NCBI GenBank assembly: GCA_029204225.1
Contig: CM055110.1
Location: 32,868,240-32,912,328, forward strand
Source: Diphasiastrum complanatum
Lineage: Eukaryota > Streptophyta > Lycopodiopsida > Lycopodiales > Lycopodiaceae
Length of the DNA stretch: 44,089 nucleotides
Reading direction: 5' to 3'
Numbering within the stretch: position 1 is the first letter of the stretch; each line of letters opens with the position of its first letter. Position numbers and translations under genes: made by a program. Below are positions 1 to 10,719 of the stretch, piece after piece. Below the pieces are notes generated by a model. The model searched no databases and had not been told where the DNA came from. It saw only the letters and a list, made by a program, of their open reading frames with translations.

Positions 1-127
1 TGAAAAAATACAGTAAATAAAAACATTGTGGCCTGGTTCACACGTGTGAAACTCCAGAACCAAAACTATTTACAATTTTAGCCAATTTAGGCCTCAAACT
101 AGCTAGGAAATGTTGACAATTTTCACA
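1..127 (-). mobile_element. LTR end fragment, family D
   Basis: These 127 bases are identical to 42421-42547, the end of the LTR of element D, and stop at the same TTTTCACA tip. What follows (AATAATTC) is neither a primer-binding site nor a polypurine tract. This is therefore the outer edge of an LTR: the 5' LTR of a minus-strand copy lying to the left of the window, or a solo LTR. It contains the 14-bp palindrome TTCACACGTGTGAA at 37-50. Orientation is inferred from the D copy. Confidence 0.85.
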
Positions 128-1199
128 AATAATTCATGTTCACTTTGGATAGCATGTAGGTAGGTAGGGATCTCACTTTTTTAGAGGTCCATATATTAAC
201 TTTGGTTGTGCTAGCCTGGGTTTTATTTGATATGTATCAATTGTTATACATTTGTTATAGCGTCTTTTACAAGTTCTACTCTAGGCTCTAAAGTTAAAGT
301 ACAAAGTTGTAGCGCTCAAAAAACTTCAATGACCCACCAAGCTTGGTTATGATTAAGTCCATCCACCCAAACTTTGCCAAAAAGGTGGAGGGCTCAAAGC
401 TCCCTAATAAGAGTGACAGTGTAAACTCTCATTTCTTCACCAAAGAGACAATAAAAAATTTACATGACTAGCAAAAATTAGTAATGACTAAGACAAAAAA
501 ATATGCCTAGAAAATATGTGTCTACAATTTCATAGTAGAATTTTCCGATCAAAAGCATTGAATTTTAAAAGTCGACTAGGACCATACATGTTGATTATAA
601 TAGTTTTCATGACCAAGGCAACATTGTAAAGTGTTTTTAAATAGAAATTGTTTCAAGAAAGCTCAAAAAATTGACTAGCTTGTCTCTAAGAAGAGAATAA
701 TATTGGTATGCCTAACGCTTCGGATGATGTTCACTTATGCTTTTTGTCATTTAGCTCACAAGTCTAACAAACATATCAAACTAGAATCCTAAAAGGAGGT
801 GCTTTGCCCCTGAAAATCTCATAACAATGGGAAAAAGTAAAAAAACCTTGTAGCATAAATGGTAGAATAAAGAAACAACGTGTAGAACAACGAATCATAA
901 AATAGGGACCAATCATAATTAGGTATAGCAAACTACTTGTGAAAAAAATAACACATACCAAGCTCAGCTATTTCAACTTTTTTGGACACAAAAATCGCCC
1001 CTCTTCAATCAGACAACTCTTTAAGTCACCTCTTTCTTACTATGTCATTATTCAATCTTGATAGATTCAAATCTCAATTATGTGAATCACATTTGTTGTA
1101 CGTGTAAATGATTGTATGGATATTATCTCTTGGTGATCAGATGGGTTACATGTCACTAGATATGAGTTTTTTAATGGTTGAATTACATTTGATATAGAT
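128..1199. other. Unassigned AT-rich sequence
   Basis: No coding region, LTR pair or RNA gene was recognised here. Short reading frames at 776-961 and 1067-1312 on the minus strand have no recognisable domain and are probably chance. The stretch is the target region into which element A inserted at its right edge. Confidence 0.5.
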
Positions 1200-1204
1200 T
1201 GATG
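1200..1204. repeat. Target site duplication of A, left copy
   Basis: TGATG lies directly before the TGTGAAGAAT start of the left LTR. The same five bases follow the right LTR at 5750-5754. A perfect 5-bp duplication is standard for copia integration and fixes both element ends. Confidence 0.9.
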
Positions 1205-1905
1205 TGTGAAGAATTGCCAAAGTTTGGCAAATCTAGCTTGATCAAAAACCATGTAGAATAGTGTAAATTGTGTACACAAGTGGGTCCCACACATGTGAGG
1301 CCATGATGCCACATGGGAAACCCATCCTAATGTAGGTTAGGTCAAGTCAAGAGAGTTGGTCATGTCTATTTGGTGGTCATCCCTACTTTATAGGACCTAC
1401 ACCTAAGTTTAAGGTGAAAATTTGACCAACTAGCTACCTACCAAGCATAACTCTAGGAAATAGACTAGGGTTTCATTTTAGGTCAAGGAGAGTGAGTTAA
1501 CTTCCTTATTACATGCTAGAAATCCACCTAACTTCAAGAAGGAAGTCGAATTTGCTATGTATTCCCTCTCTCCATAGTGAGAAGATAGAAAATTTTTGGA
1601 GCTCATTGGCAATCTCAAGTTAGTTCACTATGTACATTGAGTTTTTGTGATCCAAATGAAACCAAATCAATTTCTACTTGTTTCTCAGGTTGAAGGCCGT
1701 ACTACAGCCTGTAGTACACACGTGTGGTCTCGGATTTCAATGTTTATCAATGCTTTTGATTGTTAATGCTTGTTGTTTGTCAAATTGCCAATCTAGATCA
1801 ACTTTTTTGTGTCTAGTTTTTTGATAGATTGTTAAGCAAGCATCCAATCACTCTTGTGGATCTTTTGTAGATCCATTTATGGTCCTAAAGTACAGTAATT
1901 TCACA
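1205..1905 (+). repeat. Element A 5' LTR
   Basis: The repeat starts TGTGAAGAATTG and ends AATTTCACA, giving TGTGAA/TTCACA inverted tips, and is immediately followed by the PBS. It carries an inverted repeat GTACTACAGCCTGTAGTAC at 1699-1717 overlapping the palindrome CACACGTGTG at 1717-1726, a likely regulatory element. Length equals the right copy exactly (701 bp). Confidence 0.92.
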
Positions 1906-1918
1906 TGGTATCAGATCC
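1906..1918 (+). other. Element A primer-binding site
   Basis: TGGTATCAGATCC directly abuts the LTR and matches the 3' end of initiator tRNA-Met (usual form TGGTATCAGAGC) with one change near its end. The same CAGATC variant occurs in element B at 20502-20514. Confidence 0.85.
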
Positions 1919-2320
1919 AAGTACAAGAGCATAAGCCATTGATCTAATGCAAATCCATTTTAAGCAAGTTTTGGTGCTAAAAGCTAGTATTGAGAGGGCA
2001 AGTTAGAATCTTGATTTTGGTGAGGAGATTTGATCCCAAACTTGGTAGGGGTCCAAATCCGTACTGTCCACATGTGTGGGCACCTCTGAACCTGCATTTA
2101 ATGCATGTTATTCATTTGATCCAAAAAAATTCAATTTGTGAGCTGTTGGTGTAATTTTTGGTGGAGATCCTAGGATAATCTACCAAGATCATTTGCCATT
2201 GATTAGATTTGAATTTGTTTCATGGAATCTAATTAATCTAGGTTAAAAACAGGTCTTGAAAGTACACCAAGAAGGAAGAAAGAGATTAAGCCATTTTTTT
2301 GTCCAAAAATAGCCAAAATT

Positions 2321-2668
2321 GGCAAGATTTGATTGTAAGTAGATTTCACATCATCTTATCTTCATTCCAACTTTGTGAGGGAGTGCTAGAACTGAGATTA
2401 TAAGTCCATTTTTTGGATTAGAAATCTAATTTGAGTGAAAAACTACAAGAGAGAGACCTTAGTGAGTTTCTAGAGACAATCAAATCCATTTCTTGGCAAG
2501 ATTTGTTTGAAAGTAGTTTTCACTTCATCTTATCTTCATTCCAGCTTTGTGAGGGAGTGATAGAACTATGATTATAAGTCCATTTGTTGGATTAGAAATC
2601 AAATTTGAGTGAAACACTGCAAGTGTGAGACCTTTGTGAGTTTCAAATCAATCAAATCTATTTCTTGT
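2321..2668 (+). repeat. 174-bp tandem duplication in the element A leader
   Basis: Two diverged units, 2321-2494 and 2495-2668, align at a constant offset of 174 bases. Both begin GGCAAGATTTG and both contain TCTTATCTTCATTCC. The second unit ends about 20 bases before the gag start codon. The duplication lengthens the untranslated leader, where packaging and translation signals would lie. Confidence 0.8.
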
Positions 2669-2688
2669 TTGTAGAAGTCACTAGTAAG

Positions 2689-3960
2689 ATGGGATCTGCT
2701 GGAGCATACCTTCTAGAAGCTAGTGAGAGGTTGAATTCTACAAATTATGCTATTTGGAAGGTTAGAATGGAGTCACTATTGGTGCTCCAAGACCTTTATG
2801 AGTTCTTGATTGAAGATGAAGATGAACCTCTAGGTGCACAGGAGTTAGCTAGATACAAGAAGAGATCTAGGCTTGCACTTCATTGTGTGAAGATGAATGT
2901 GAGCAATGATTTGTTGAGAGAAGTATCAGCTTGTACTAATTCTAAAGAGGCTTGGGAGTCTTTAAAATCAATATATGAGTCTAGCAACACTTCTAGAGTT
3001 CTTATGCTTAGAAATCAAATTTTGCAAAGCATGAGGAGAAGTGAGGAGAGTGCACAGGATTATGTACTCAAAATCAAGTCTCTAAATAGGGAGTTGGCTT
3101 CCATTGGAGAGAAGATTCATGATGGAGATCTTGTACAAATTGTCCTTAATGGTCTAGGAGATGACTTTGCAAATTTGGTCCAAAGTTTTGCCATCCAAGA
3201 CACTTTGCCAACTATAGAAAAACTTCACAGTGTATTAGTGGCTGAAGAGTGTAGGATGCTCCATGCAAAATCTAGGATGAGTTCCTTGTCGTTGTAGGAT
3301 GGTGATGAGAAAGCCAATTTCTCATTCAAGGGCAAAAAGAAGACCAATGGAAAGAAGAAGCATCCAAAGGAGGCCAAAGAAGAGGATGATGCATCAAGCT
3401 CAAAGGACAAGTCAAAGCAAAAATGCTTCTTTTGTGGAAAGAAGGGGCATTATGCATCTGAATGCTACAAGAGGCTAAGAGCACAAGTGGAGGAGGACAA
3501 ACAAGGAAACCTTGCAAAGGAGGAGGAGGAGGATGAAGTAGATGTATTCTTGATGGCATCTACATCCTCACCGACAAGCAATAGCAATTCAAGAGACAAT
3601 TGGTGGATCGACAATGGGGCTAGCTCCCACTTGTCTTGTGAAAAGGACTTTTTCTCAACCTTACACTCATTCAATGATGCTAAAAAGTTTGTCTTTACTG
3701 CAAATGATGAAGAGTGTAGGATAGATGGTGTTGGCACCATATCTTTGTGTCTAGAATCCTCAAAATGCATGAATCTAGAAAATGTCCTTTATGTACCATC
3801 AATCACCAAGAATATGCTTAGTGTTGGTCTACTCTTAGAAAGTGGTTTGGATGTCCACTTTAAGCATGGTGTTTGCTTCATCTTGAAGAATGATGTTTGC
3901 ATTGCAAAGGGATTTAAACATGGAAGATTGTTTAAGTTGGAAGCTAGTGTTGCTTTTGAA
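2689..3960 (+). pseudogene. gag: Element A gag and partial protease
   Basis: The likely start is the ATG at 2689 (MGSAGAYLLEASERLNSTNY), matching the gag start of element B. The first 202 codons form a copia capsid (UBN2/DUF4219-type: YAIWKVRMESLL, then EAWESLKSIYESSNTSRVL). A single in-frame TAG at 3295-3297 interrupts the frame. It then continues through a lysine-rich linker, a zinc knuckle CFFCGKKGHYASEC (3424-3465) and the protease-like WWIDNGASSH around 3601-3630, where the usual DSG triplet reads DNG. Similarity to B's gag-protease is lost near 3960 after a frameshift, just before the position of B's GAG-pre-integrase. Capsid function may survive if the stop is read through or if the short form suffices; protease activity is doubtful. 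Confidence 0.85.
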
Positions 3961-5039
3961 AGAATGAGCTTGGAAAGGAGGAGATCACTCAAGAGGAGAT
4001 CTTGGCAAAGTGTGATTTTGCTTGCATTGAGGAGGAGCATCAAAAGGAGGAAGATCTTGAGGATCAGCCTCAAAGCATGAGAGTTCCAAGGGAGTCCTCA
4101 ATGACAATGGCCGAGTCATCAAATTGCATGCAAATTGTCCATTCAAGTGTGCATCTTGCAAGGGTGGTGAGCATTGGAGAGTCTACTATCTTTTAATACT
4201 TTTTGGAAAGTAGTAGTAGACATGAGGTGACTTGTTTCTTATCTTTAAGATCCATGGTGTTTATTACTTTGTATGACAAGACAATGAAATGGGATGCTTT
4301 GAAATCTACATTTGTTGTTGATAAAGCAATTTCATTAGATAACTATTTTCGTAATAGTTTGAATAGAGTCATAAAAGATGAAACATCATTTGCTTTGGAA
4401 ATCTTTGTGTCCACATGCTTTGTGCATGATCATTCCAATGTAAGGACCAAAGATTATCCTATTTCAATGATAGGAATAATGGTAGTGTTTTGCTCTTCAA
4501 GTAGAGATTGTAGAATCTACTTATTTTCAACCAAAGAATTTGTCAATGGTGGAAATGTGATCTTTCAAGAGTGAAAGATTTGTAAACTTGAAGAAGCACC
4601 TTTGGATCAACACCTTATTCAATTCATTGATGGTTTGGAGTCAAGTCAAGTGGAGGAGCAAGCTCAAGACCCGAGGACTCCAAGAAGAATCTTGAGTATC
4701 AAGATGGAGCCATCAAGGTTCAATCATATGGATCAAGCAAGACAAGTTGTCTTTGGCAACATTATTTACGCACTTAATATTTTAACTGATGTATCTTCAA
4801 GTGCACAAAATGCCTTGGAATCCATGTCTTGGCATGATGTTTAGTTTTGAAGTGTGCTACATGTATATAGACACATTTATGGAACATCTTGTAAGGGATC
4901 CTCTAAGAGGTGGTGAAAGATCCTTCATGGACATCATTCTCTATTGGAGTCTCAAAAGTTCCTTCTTTGTAGCTGGATTTTTTAGACACTAGCTTTCATT
5001 GATCTATCAAGAGAGTTGTAAATAGATCAAGCTAAATTT
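3961..5039 (+). other. Element A internal region of unknown origin
   Basis: In related elements this interval would hold integrase, RT and RNase H. Here none of their motifs (HTD, DNGGEY, YVDD, KHIEI) appears on either strand. Open stretches exist at 4002-4196, 4203-4574 (about 123 codons, no recognisable domain) and 4602-4844. The last is acidic and proline-bearing and faintly resembles the variable linker between integrase and RT in copia. It could be rearranged pol remnant or captured sequence; the data do not decide. Confidence 0.5.
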
Positions 5040-5048
5040 GAGGAGGAG
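5040..5048 (+). other. Element A polypurine tract
   Basis: GAGGAGGAG immediately precedes the TGTGAAG start of the right LTR, where plus-strand DNA synthesis is primed in LTR elements. Elements B and K have near-identical tracts. Confidence 0.85.
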
Positions 5049-5749
5049 TGTGAAGAATTGCCAAAGTTTGGCAAATCTAGCTTGATCAAAAACCATGTAG
5101 AATAGTGTAAATTGTGTACACAAGTGGGTCCCACACATGTGAGGCCATGATGCAACATGGGAAACCCATCCTAATGTAGGTTAGGTCAAGTCAAGAGAGT
5201 TGGTCATGTCTATTTGGTGGTCATCCCTACTTTATAGGACCTACACCTAAGTTTAAGGTGAAAATTTGACCAACTAGCTACCTACCAAGCATAACTCTAG
5301 GAAATAGACTAAGGTTTCATTTTAGGTCAAGGAGAGTGAGTTAACTTACTTATTACATGCTAGAAATCCACCTAACTTCAAGAAGGAAGTCGAATTTGCT
5401 ATGTATTCCCTCTCTCCATAGTGAGTAGAAAGAAAATTTTTGGAGCTCATTGGCAATCTCAAGCTAGTTCACTATGTACATTGAGTTTTTGTGATCCAAA
5501 TGAAACCAAATCAATTTCTACTTGTTTCTCAGGTTGAAGGCCGTACTACAGCCTGTAGTACACACGTGTGGGCTCGGATTTCAATGTTTATCAATGCTTT
5601 TGATTGTTAATGCTTGTTGTTTGTCAAATTGCCAATCTAGATCAACTTTTTTGTGTCTAGTTTTTTGATAGATTGTTAAGCAAGCATCCAATCACTCTTG
5701 TGTATCTTTTGTAGATCCATTTATGGTCCTAAAGTACAGTACTTTCACA
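5049..5749 (+). repeat. Element A 3' LTR
   Basis: This 701-bp copy differs from the left LTR at about nine sites by eye, among them GCC/GCA near 5154, AGG/AAG near 5312 and a two-base change in the AGAAGAT/AGTAGAA stretch. CACACGTGTG lies at 5561-5570. The following TGATG at 5750-5754 is the right target duplication. Confidence 0.92.
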
Positions 5750-6699
5750 TGATGATGAGGAGTCGTCAAACTTGAGTGGGCTCACGCTTGATGAAATTGA
5801 AATCACATAAATGGATATTAGATCAAAGTGATGATGTATATAGAAACTTTATAAAGATAGGAATAAAAAAAAGGTCATTTGAAATATTGGAAGCACCCTT
5901 GTCGTGGATGCTAGAAAGAATATAAAAAAAGGCATTGGAACTCAAAAGGATTCAACCCAAAAAAAAAGGTAAACTAAAATAAACATGTGATCAAAATATC
6001 TAGCTGCTATTGCAGCAAAAATAAAGTTTAATAAAACCTTGTGCAAAAATGTCAGTGAATTTAGCACATTTTACTGTTAAAATTATTATTTTCCAACATG
6101 ATTAGGCATTTAAACTGGAAAGGGAAATTCACTTTTTTTTGGCTGCCTATTTTTGGGTATTATGGAAAGAGCTCGGCATATAGATAGGTGAGGCCTAGAG
6201 GGGTCTGGACTAGGATTCACATAAATGGAAATCACATAAATGGATATTAGATCAAAGTGATGATGTATATAGAAAATTTATAAAGATAGAATAATGATTA
6301 AGCGATGACAAGTTTTCAACATGTTACTTAGAACTAGTTCCAGATGTAGGTAAATAAATGACATGGCACAATTTCAACTTTCTCAATTAGACTTGTCCTC
6401 CTAAAAAAACACAAGATTATATTACATGGAGATTTCAGTCAAACATGCAAATTTTAGATAAACTTTTAGAGAGAGAAGATGAGTTAAGTAAGTCCAATGT
6501 TTTAGCTCGCATTTGGGCCAATGAATAAATCAAACATAGTGATGTAGTCTAGCTGACCAACAAATGAGTATGAATGTCTAGTCAATAGGACGATAATTTA
6601 AGTTGGCAAATCAAATTTTTTTAGGCTCAACCACTTCACAAGATTTAAAACATATTGTAATTCCAAGAGGGCAAGTCTCAATACTCATTATGTAGTGTT
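5750..6699. other. Non-coding flank with a dispersed 62-bp repeat
   Basis: No gene was recognised. A 62-bp segment at 5799-5860 (GAAATCACATAAATGG...AAAGATAG) recurs at 6228-6289 with one mismatch in the same orientation, 429 bases apart. The second copy is preceded by an extra CACATAAATGG at 6217-6227, suggesting local slippage or template switching. Confidence 0.7.
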
Positions 6700-6947
6700 A
6701 GTAATTACCTAGGAAGATGCACTTTAATACTTTTACATCAGGTTTACCTCTTTTCTCCTTTGGAATGTGAGCGAAGGCTTTTGTCCAAAAATCCTCAAGT
6801 GACTCATTTTTGGCTTCCTGTTGGTGATTGCTTATTCTAGTTTTAACTTTGGTATCGCAACGGTAGGACTCCTATTCTGGAGATAGATTGTGATATTGCA
6901 AGCTTCAAACAAAAATCCCTTTGGTGGCTTTACCTCTACAAGCATGG
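6700..6947 (-). pseudogene. Copia integrase C-terminal relic
   Basis: Read on the minus strand, about 6947-6832 encodes SMLVEV...FEACNITIYLQNRSPTVAIPK, matching the segment after the catalytic core of the integrase of element E (YLQNRSPTIAIPK at about 25020-25060). It continues in shifted frames through KPKMSHLRIFG and DVKVLKCIFLG. A stop and frameshifts mark it as an old relic. No LTRs were found for it. Confidence 0.8.
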
Positions 6948-8600
6948 ATCTAGCACTATTATCATTGCAGATAAAACTATATGCAATGAATGTATACATT
7001 AGCACGTCGATTTTCTTACACGTAAGAAAAAGACAAGAGCTGATCACAAGTTGCAAAGATCTTCCATCGACAATTGAGATTGCAGAAGAACATCTATAAA
7101 TTCATGAATTTATTCAATAAAAGAAAGCCACAAGTTGGGCTTTAGTACAATTGTACAACTGTCTTTCTTCATGAATCTATTTCTATCTATATAGTGTAAT
7201 TTATGCATTTGGGACATTATCAAATCTCTCTTCTTTGCTCTCTATAGCTCTCTATATGTACATCATTAGTGCTGTAGTGCCCCTGTGGGAGTACAACATA
7301 TGGTACTACCAACGATGCTAAAGATTAACTCCTGCTTGAATTTGTACACATGGTAGCTTGTGTAATCACCAGGCAAAATTTGCAAGCCAATCAATATCAA
7401 ACATCAATTATTGATACTAAATAAAAGGATGCATTGAGGAATTCGAAATTAAAAAAAGATACTTTTAATATTTTTTCTTTAGTTTCGACCACCACCCGGC
7501 CCAATCAAAATGCACAAATTTCAAATCTACGCAACGTAGCTCAAATAAACTGAGAAATAAAAATATATTACACCAAAATTTGAAATTTGCGTTGGGCACC
7601 ATGGACATATCCCATTGGGTCGCTCTTCCTGCCCGAATCTGCCCGACGACAATACTCCAAATTAAATCTATTTAACTATACTGGTTAGTATAATAAAATT
7701 TGTTAACTAGACTAGTTACAGTTATAGAAACATAGTATGCATAGTAACTAGAAATATAGTATGCATAGTAACTATGACTACTGTGGCATTCTCATGAGAT
7801 TAAATGTGAGACGAAAAATTGAATTGAGTATCATATCAAAGAGGTTTTTGTCGCCTAAGCTTTGAAAATAGCAATGGCAAGGAGACCAAGATCTAAAGTT
7901 GAGTCTGTGATTCTTTACAATGAGAAAGATGATGCTGATAACTAGAAGCCAACAAAATATACGAAGAATTCATGGGTGTTGCTGCATCCATCCGATCAAA
8001 GGGAAATTCTCAACAGAAGAAATGGGCAAAGATGACATAGAAATCTTATTGGAAAACAAAAAATTTGGAGTTTAAGACAACTCCCACAGGTCACTCTATA
8101 TCAGAAGTATTAGTACAACATGTTTATATGCATTTAAAAATAAAAATACAAGATATCAATCCTCATGATCATCAAAAATATCACTGTAAGTATATCAAAA
8201 CATATGCACTCTACTGCAATCATAGGTGATTCTTTATTGAAGATCTTTAGATTATGATTTAAATTATTCAACGTATTTTTTCTTTTCAGATTTATATCCA
8301 TCAAACATAAGTGAATGAGATCTAGCACACTTGCATGAATATTGGATGTGATTCACTCTGATGTTGGAAAGTTGCAATACAGAAGAAGAAGTCCAAAGGA
8401 ATTTGCAGATAGTGGTATATATTTTTATGAATCTTCATATAAACCACAAACAAATGGAGGTTTTGGCAAGCTTGAAGCAATTCCGTTGCCAAATTTTCAG
8501 AGTGATGAGTGGCCTACTCCTGAAAGTATTGCTTCTGAATCCCTTTCAGATGCAAGCTACTCTTGAGATGACCACAACTCGGATTTTGAAGCTAAAAAGC
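6948..8600. other. Unassigned AT-rich sequence
   Basis: No gene was recognised over 1.6 kb. It contains a 12-bp palindrome GTACAATTGTAC near 7144 and two tandem 24-bp units (7726-7749, 7750-7773) built on TATGCATA. A 74-codon frame at 8342-8566 has no recognisable domain. It was not called as a gene. Confidence 0.5.
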
Positions 8601-8938
8601 TTGTAAATAAAAAACCATTAGATCTCTCTTCACTCAAATGCATTCATCACATCCTAACCCTAACATCTAGCCTAAAGATCCATTTGATCAACCCTAATTA
8701 GGGCCAATATCTTGAGATCCAAAAACAATAAGAAAATTGCTATTTTAAGCTCCCATTTTTTCTCTACCCTATCCATGCACTCTTTGGCCACATTCCAAAG
8801 GTACCATTCCAAAGCCAGGTTAATGATTTGACTTAGAATAAGGTATCCTATGCTTTTGGCACGTGTGACATCCCACAACATGGCCTCAAAGTCATTTACA
8901 AGTGGAAATTATGCAAACTAGCTTGTGTAATTTTAACA
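8601..8938 (-). repeat. Probable 3' LTR remnant of copia K
   Basis: On the minus strand a purine tract (complement of 8939-8947) is followed by TGTTAAAATTACAC, a normal LTR start, so an LTR ends at 8938 on the plus strand. The other LTR end was not found; 8601 is only a working limit. TGGCACGTGTGAC near 8858 carries a CACGTG core. Confidence 0.5.
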
Positions 8939-8947
8939 CCTCCTCAC
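8939..8947 (-). other. Copia K polypurine tract
   Basis: CCTCCTCAC on the plus strand is GTGAGGAGG on the coding strand, directly before TGTTAAAATT. It matches the purine tract of element B (GTGAGGAGGAG) and supports a relationship between K and B. Confidence 0.65.
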
Positions 8948-8954
8948 AACTAGT

Positions 8955-10030
8955 TTGAAGATAACATAGACTTGCTTATCAAATCTAGGGCTGATATTAA
9001 CTTCACAAATGCAGCTCTTTGAAGTGTTTTAGTGAGGATATCACCAACACATTCACTACTTGCCACATGCTCCAAAGATATCTCCTTAGATTGCACCTTT
9101 TCTCTCACAAAATGAGAGAGATCTCAATATGCTTTGACCTTGCATGGAAGATTGGATTGGTTGCAAGGTGTTGGGTTGGAATGTCATGATTATAAAGAGT
9201 TGGAACAACATCTAAACTCATGATATTCAGCTCCATAAGTAGCTTTTGATCCATAGAAGCTCCTTTGTGGTGGTAGTGAGAGCTTTGACAACCAAGAAAA
9301 AACTCCTCCACCAATGAATGTTGCATAGGCACTTGTGGACTTTCTATCCCTTTTGTCACCTACAAAATTTGACTCACTAAAGGCATGCAAATCAATAACA
9401 TCTCCTCTATAGAGAATTCCATGATCTAGAGTCCCTGAGATGTATCTCAAGATCCTTTTAGCACTTTTCCAATGTATGACCAATGGATCTTGCATATATT
9501 AACTTAGCCTACACACACTAAAGAATAGATCAAGCCTAGTTATGGTGATCCACATTAAGGAGCCTATAAGCTGCCTATAAAGAGTGATGTCTATAAAGGA
9601 TGCTTCATCACTTTCATTGAGCACTTTTACATCTTGCTTCATTGGTGTTTCTACATGCTTGCAATCTTGCATTTTAAATCTATTGAGAAAACTTTGAGCA
9701 TACTCAGATTGACTAATGAAGATGAAATATGAACCTCTAAGTACTTCTATGCCCAATATAAAGTGAAGTTTACCAAGATCTACCATCTTAAATTCTAGAG
9801 ATAGACTTTTCTTGGTTTTCTCAAAATGCCATCAATGTTATCACCACTAAGTATGATGTCATCTACATAGATCAATAATAGTACAATGCCATTTACATCA
9901 AACATTATGTACAAGCTTGTATCATATTCACTTTGAGTGAATTCAATACAAACTAAGAAATCATTGAGTCTTGAATTCCAAGACCTTGGTGCTTGCTTCA
10001 AACCATACAAGCTCCTTTGAAGATGATGTA
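8955..10030 (-). pseudogene. Copia K reverse transcriptase/RNase H relic
   Basis: The minus strand encodes, in order, YGLKQAPRSWNSRLNDF, LLLIYVDDIILSG (the YVDD catalytic motif is intact), KMVDLGKLHFILGIEV, LYRQLIGSL, HWKSAKRILRYISGTLDHG, then a damaged RNase H and HARSKHIEIS at its C-terminus. It runs on to about 8955 in shifted frames (KEISLEHVASSECVGDILTK). At least three frame breaks occur, near 9790, 9495 and 9260. The N-terminal half of RT, integrase and gag are missing: at about 10030 the sequence switches to plus-strand protease coding. Confidence 0.88.
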
Positions 10031-10064
10031 CTTTACCTTCCTTCCACTAAGTATGATGACATTC

Positions 10065-10315
10065 CAAAGGGAATCATTCTCAACTCTACTCTCTATTAAT
10101 GGTGCTAAAAAGTCAATTTTTACAACAAGTGATTTAGAGTGTAGGATTGTTGGTGTTGGAACCATCCCCTTATGTCTAGAATCTTCTAAAAGGTTTAATC
10201 TAGACAATGTGCTTTATGTGCCATCTATCACCAAAAACTTGCTTGGTGCTAGTCAATTGATGTGGATAATGGTTATGATGTCCACTTCAAGCATGGTTTT
10301 TGCTCTATAATTTGC
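10065..10315 (+). pseudogene. Copia protease-region fragment, A/B-like
   Basis: The plus strand encodes SFSTLLSINGAKKSIFTTSD...CRIVGVGTIPLCLESS...LDNVLYVPSITKNLLG. This is closely similar to the post-active-site protease region of A (3650-3850) and B. The catalytic DSGA segment upstream is absent because the fragment starts abruptly at about 10065, joined to opposite-strand RT. It ends near 10310. Confidence 0.82.
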
Positions 10316-10389
10316 ACTTGGTGTCACCTCATTTGTCATCAAAGCCCTTTAATTAGACATCACACAAGTATAAAGCTTATAAATTGCAG

Positions 10390-10715
10390 GAGATCATGGC
10401 ATCAAAGATTGTTGTATCATCAAGCACAATGAAGCAAGGAAGGAGATGCAGCAGCACCAAGATGGAGATTCTAACTCTGTCAGAAATTCCCAAGAAGATG
10501 AGAAGGCACTGATATTACAAGATCAGCCAAGCAAAATGCTTGCGAATGGTATCTTGATCTAGGTGCTTCACAGCACATGACACCATGTAAGAACCTATTC
10601 TCAAACCTCACAACAACGTAATCAAAGTACATTTTCTTTGGAGACTCAAGCTCACACAAAGTCATAGGCCAAGGCTCTATTCAACTACAATTCCCAGATT
10701 GTATCACTAGAGTGT
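10390..10715 (+). pseudogene. Copia protease fragment, second family
   Basis: Around 10530-10600 a plus-strand frame reads EWYLDLGASQHMTPCKNLF, a copia aspartic protease active site (usual form DSGAS, here DLGAS). It is followed by FFGDSSSHKVIGQGSIQL. Frames are broken. Wording differs from A and B, so it comes from another copia lineage. Confidence 0.72.
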
Positions 10716-10719
10716 TATC

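Larger units (their letters stand above)
1205..5749 (+). mobile_element. Element A: non-autonomous Ty1/copia retrotransposon
   Basis: This 4545-bp element is bounded by two 701-bp LTRs and a perfect TGATG target duplication. It has a PBS after the left LTR and a purine tract (GAGGAGGAG) before the right one. Inside are a long leader, a gag reading frame, a zinc knuckle and a protease-like segment. No integrase, reverse transcriptase or RNase H motif is visible on either strand. The two LTRs differ at about nine sites by eye (about 1.3%), so insertion was fairly recent. Intact ends with missing polymerase fit a non-autonomous, gag-bearing copia moved by enzymes from a relative; the B and D families in this window are candidates. 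Seen: ends, repeats, gag. Inferred: trans-mobilisation. Confidence 0.92.

Noticed and set aside
8342-8566. 74-codon frame starting MDVIHSDVG, resembling the IHSDV of integrase
   Set aside because: Nothing after the first residues resembles integrase and no neighbouring copia motif is in register; taken as chance.
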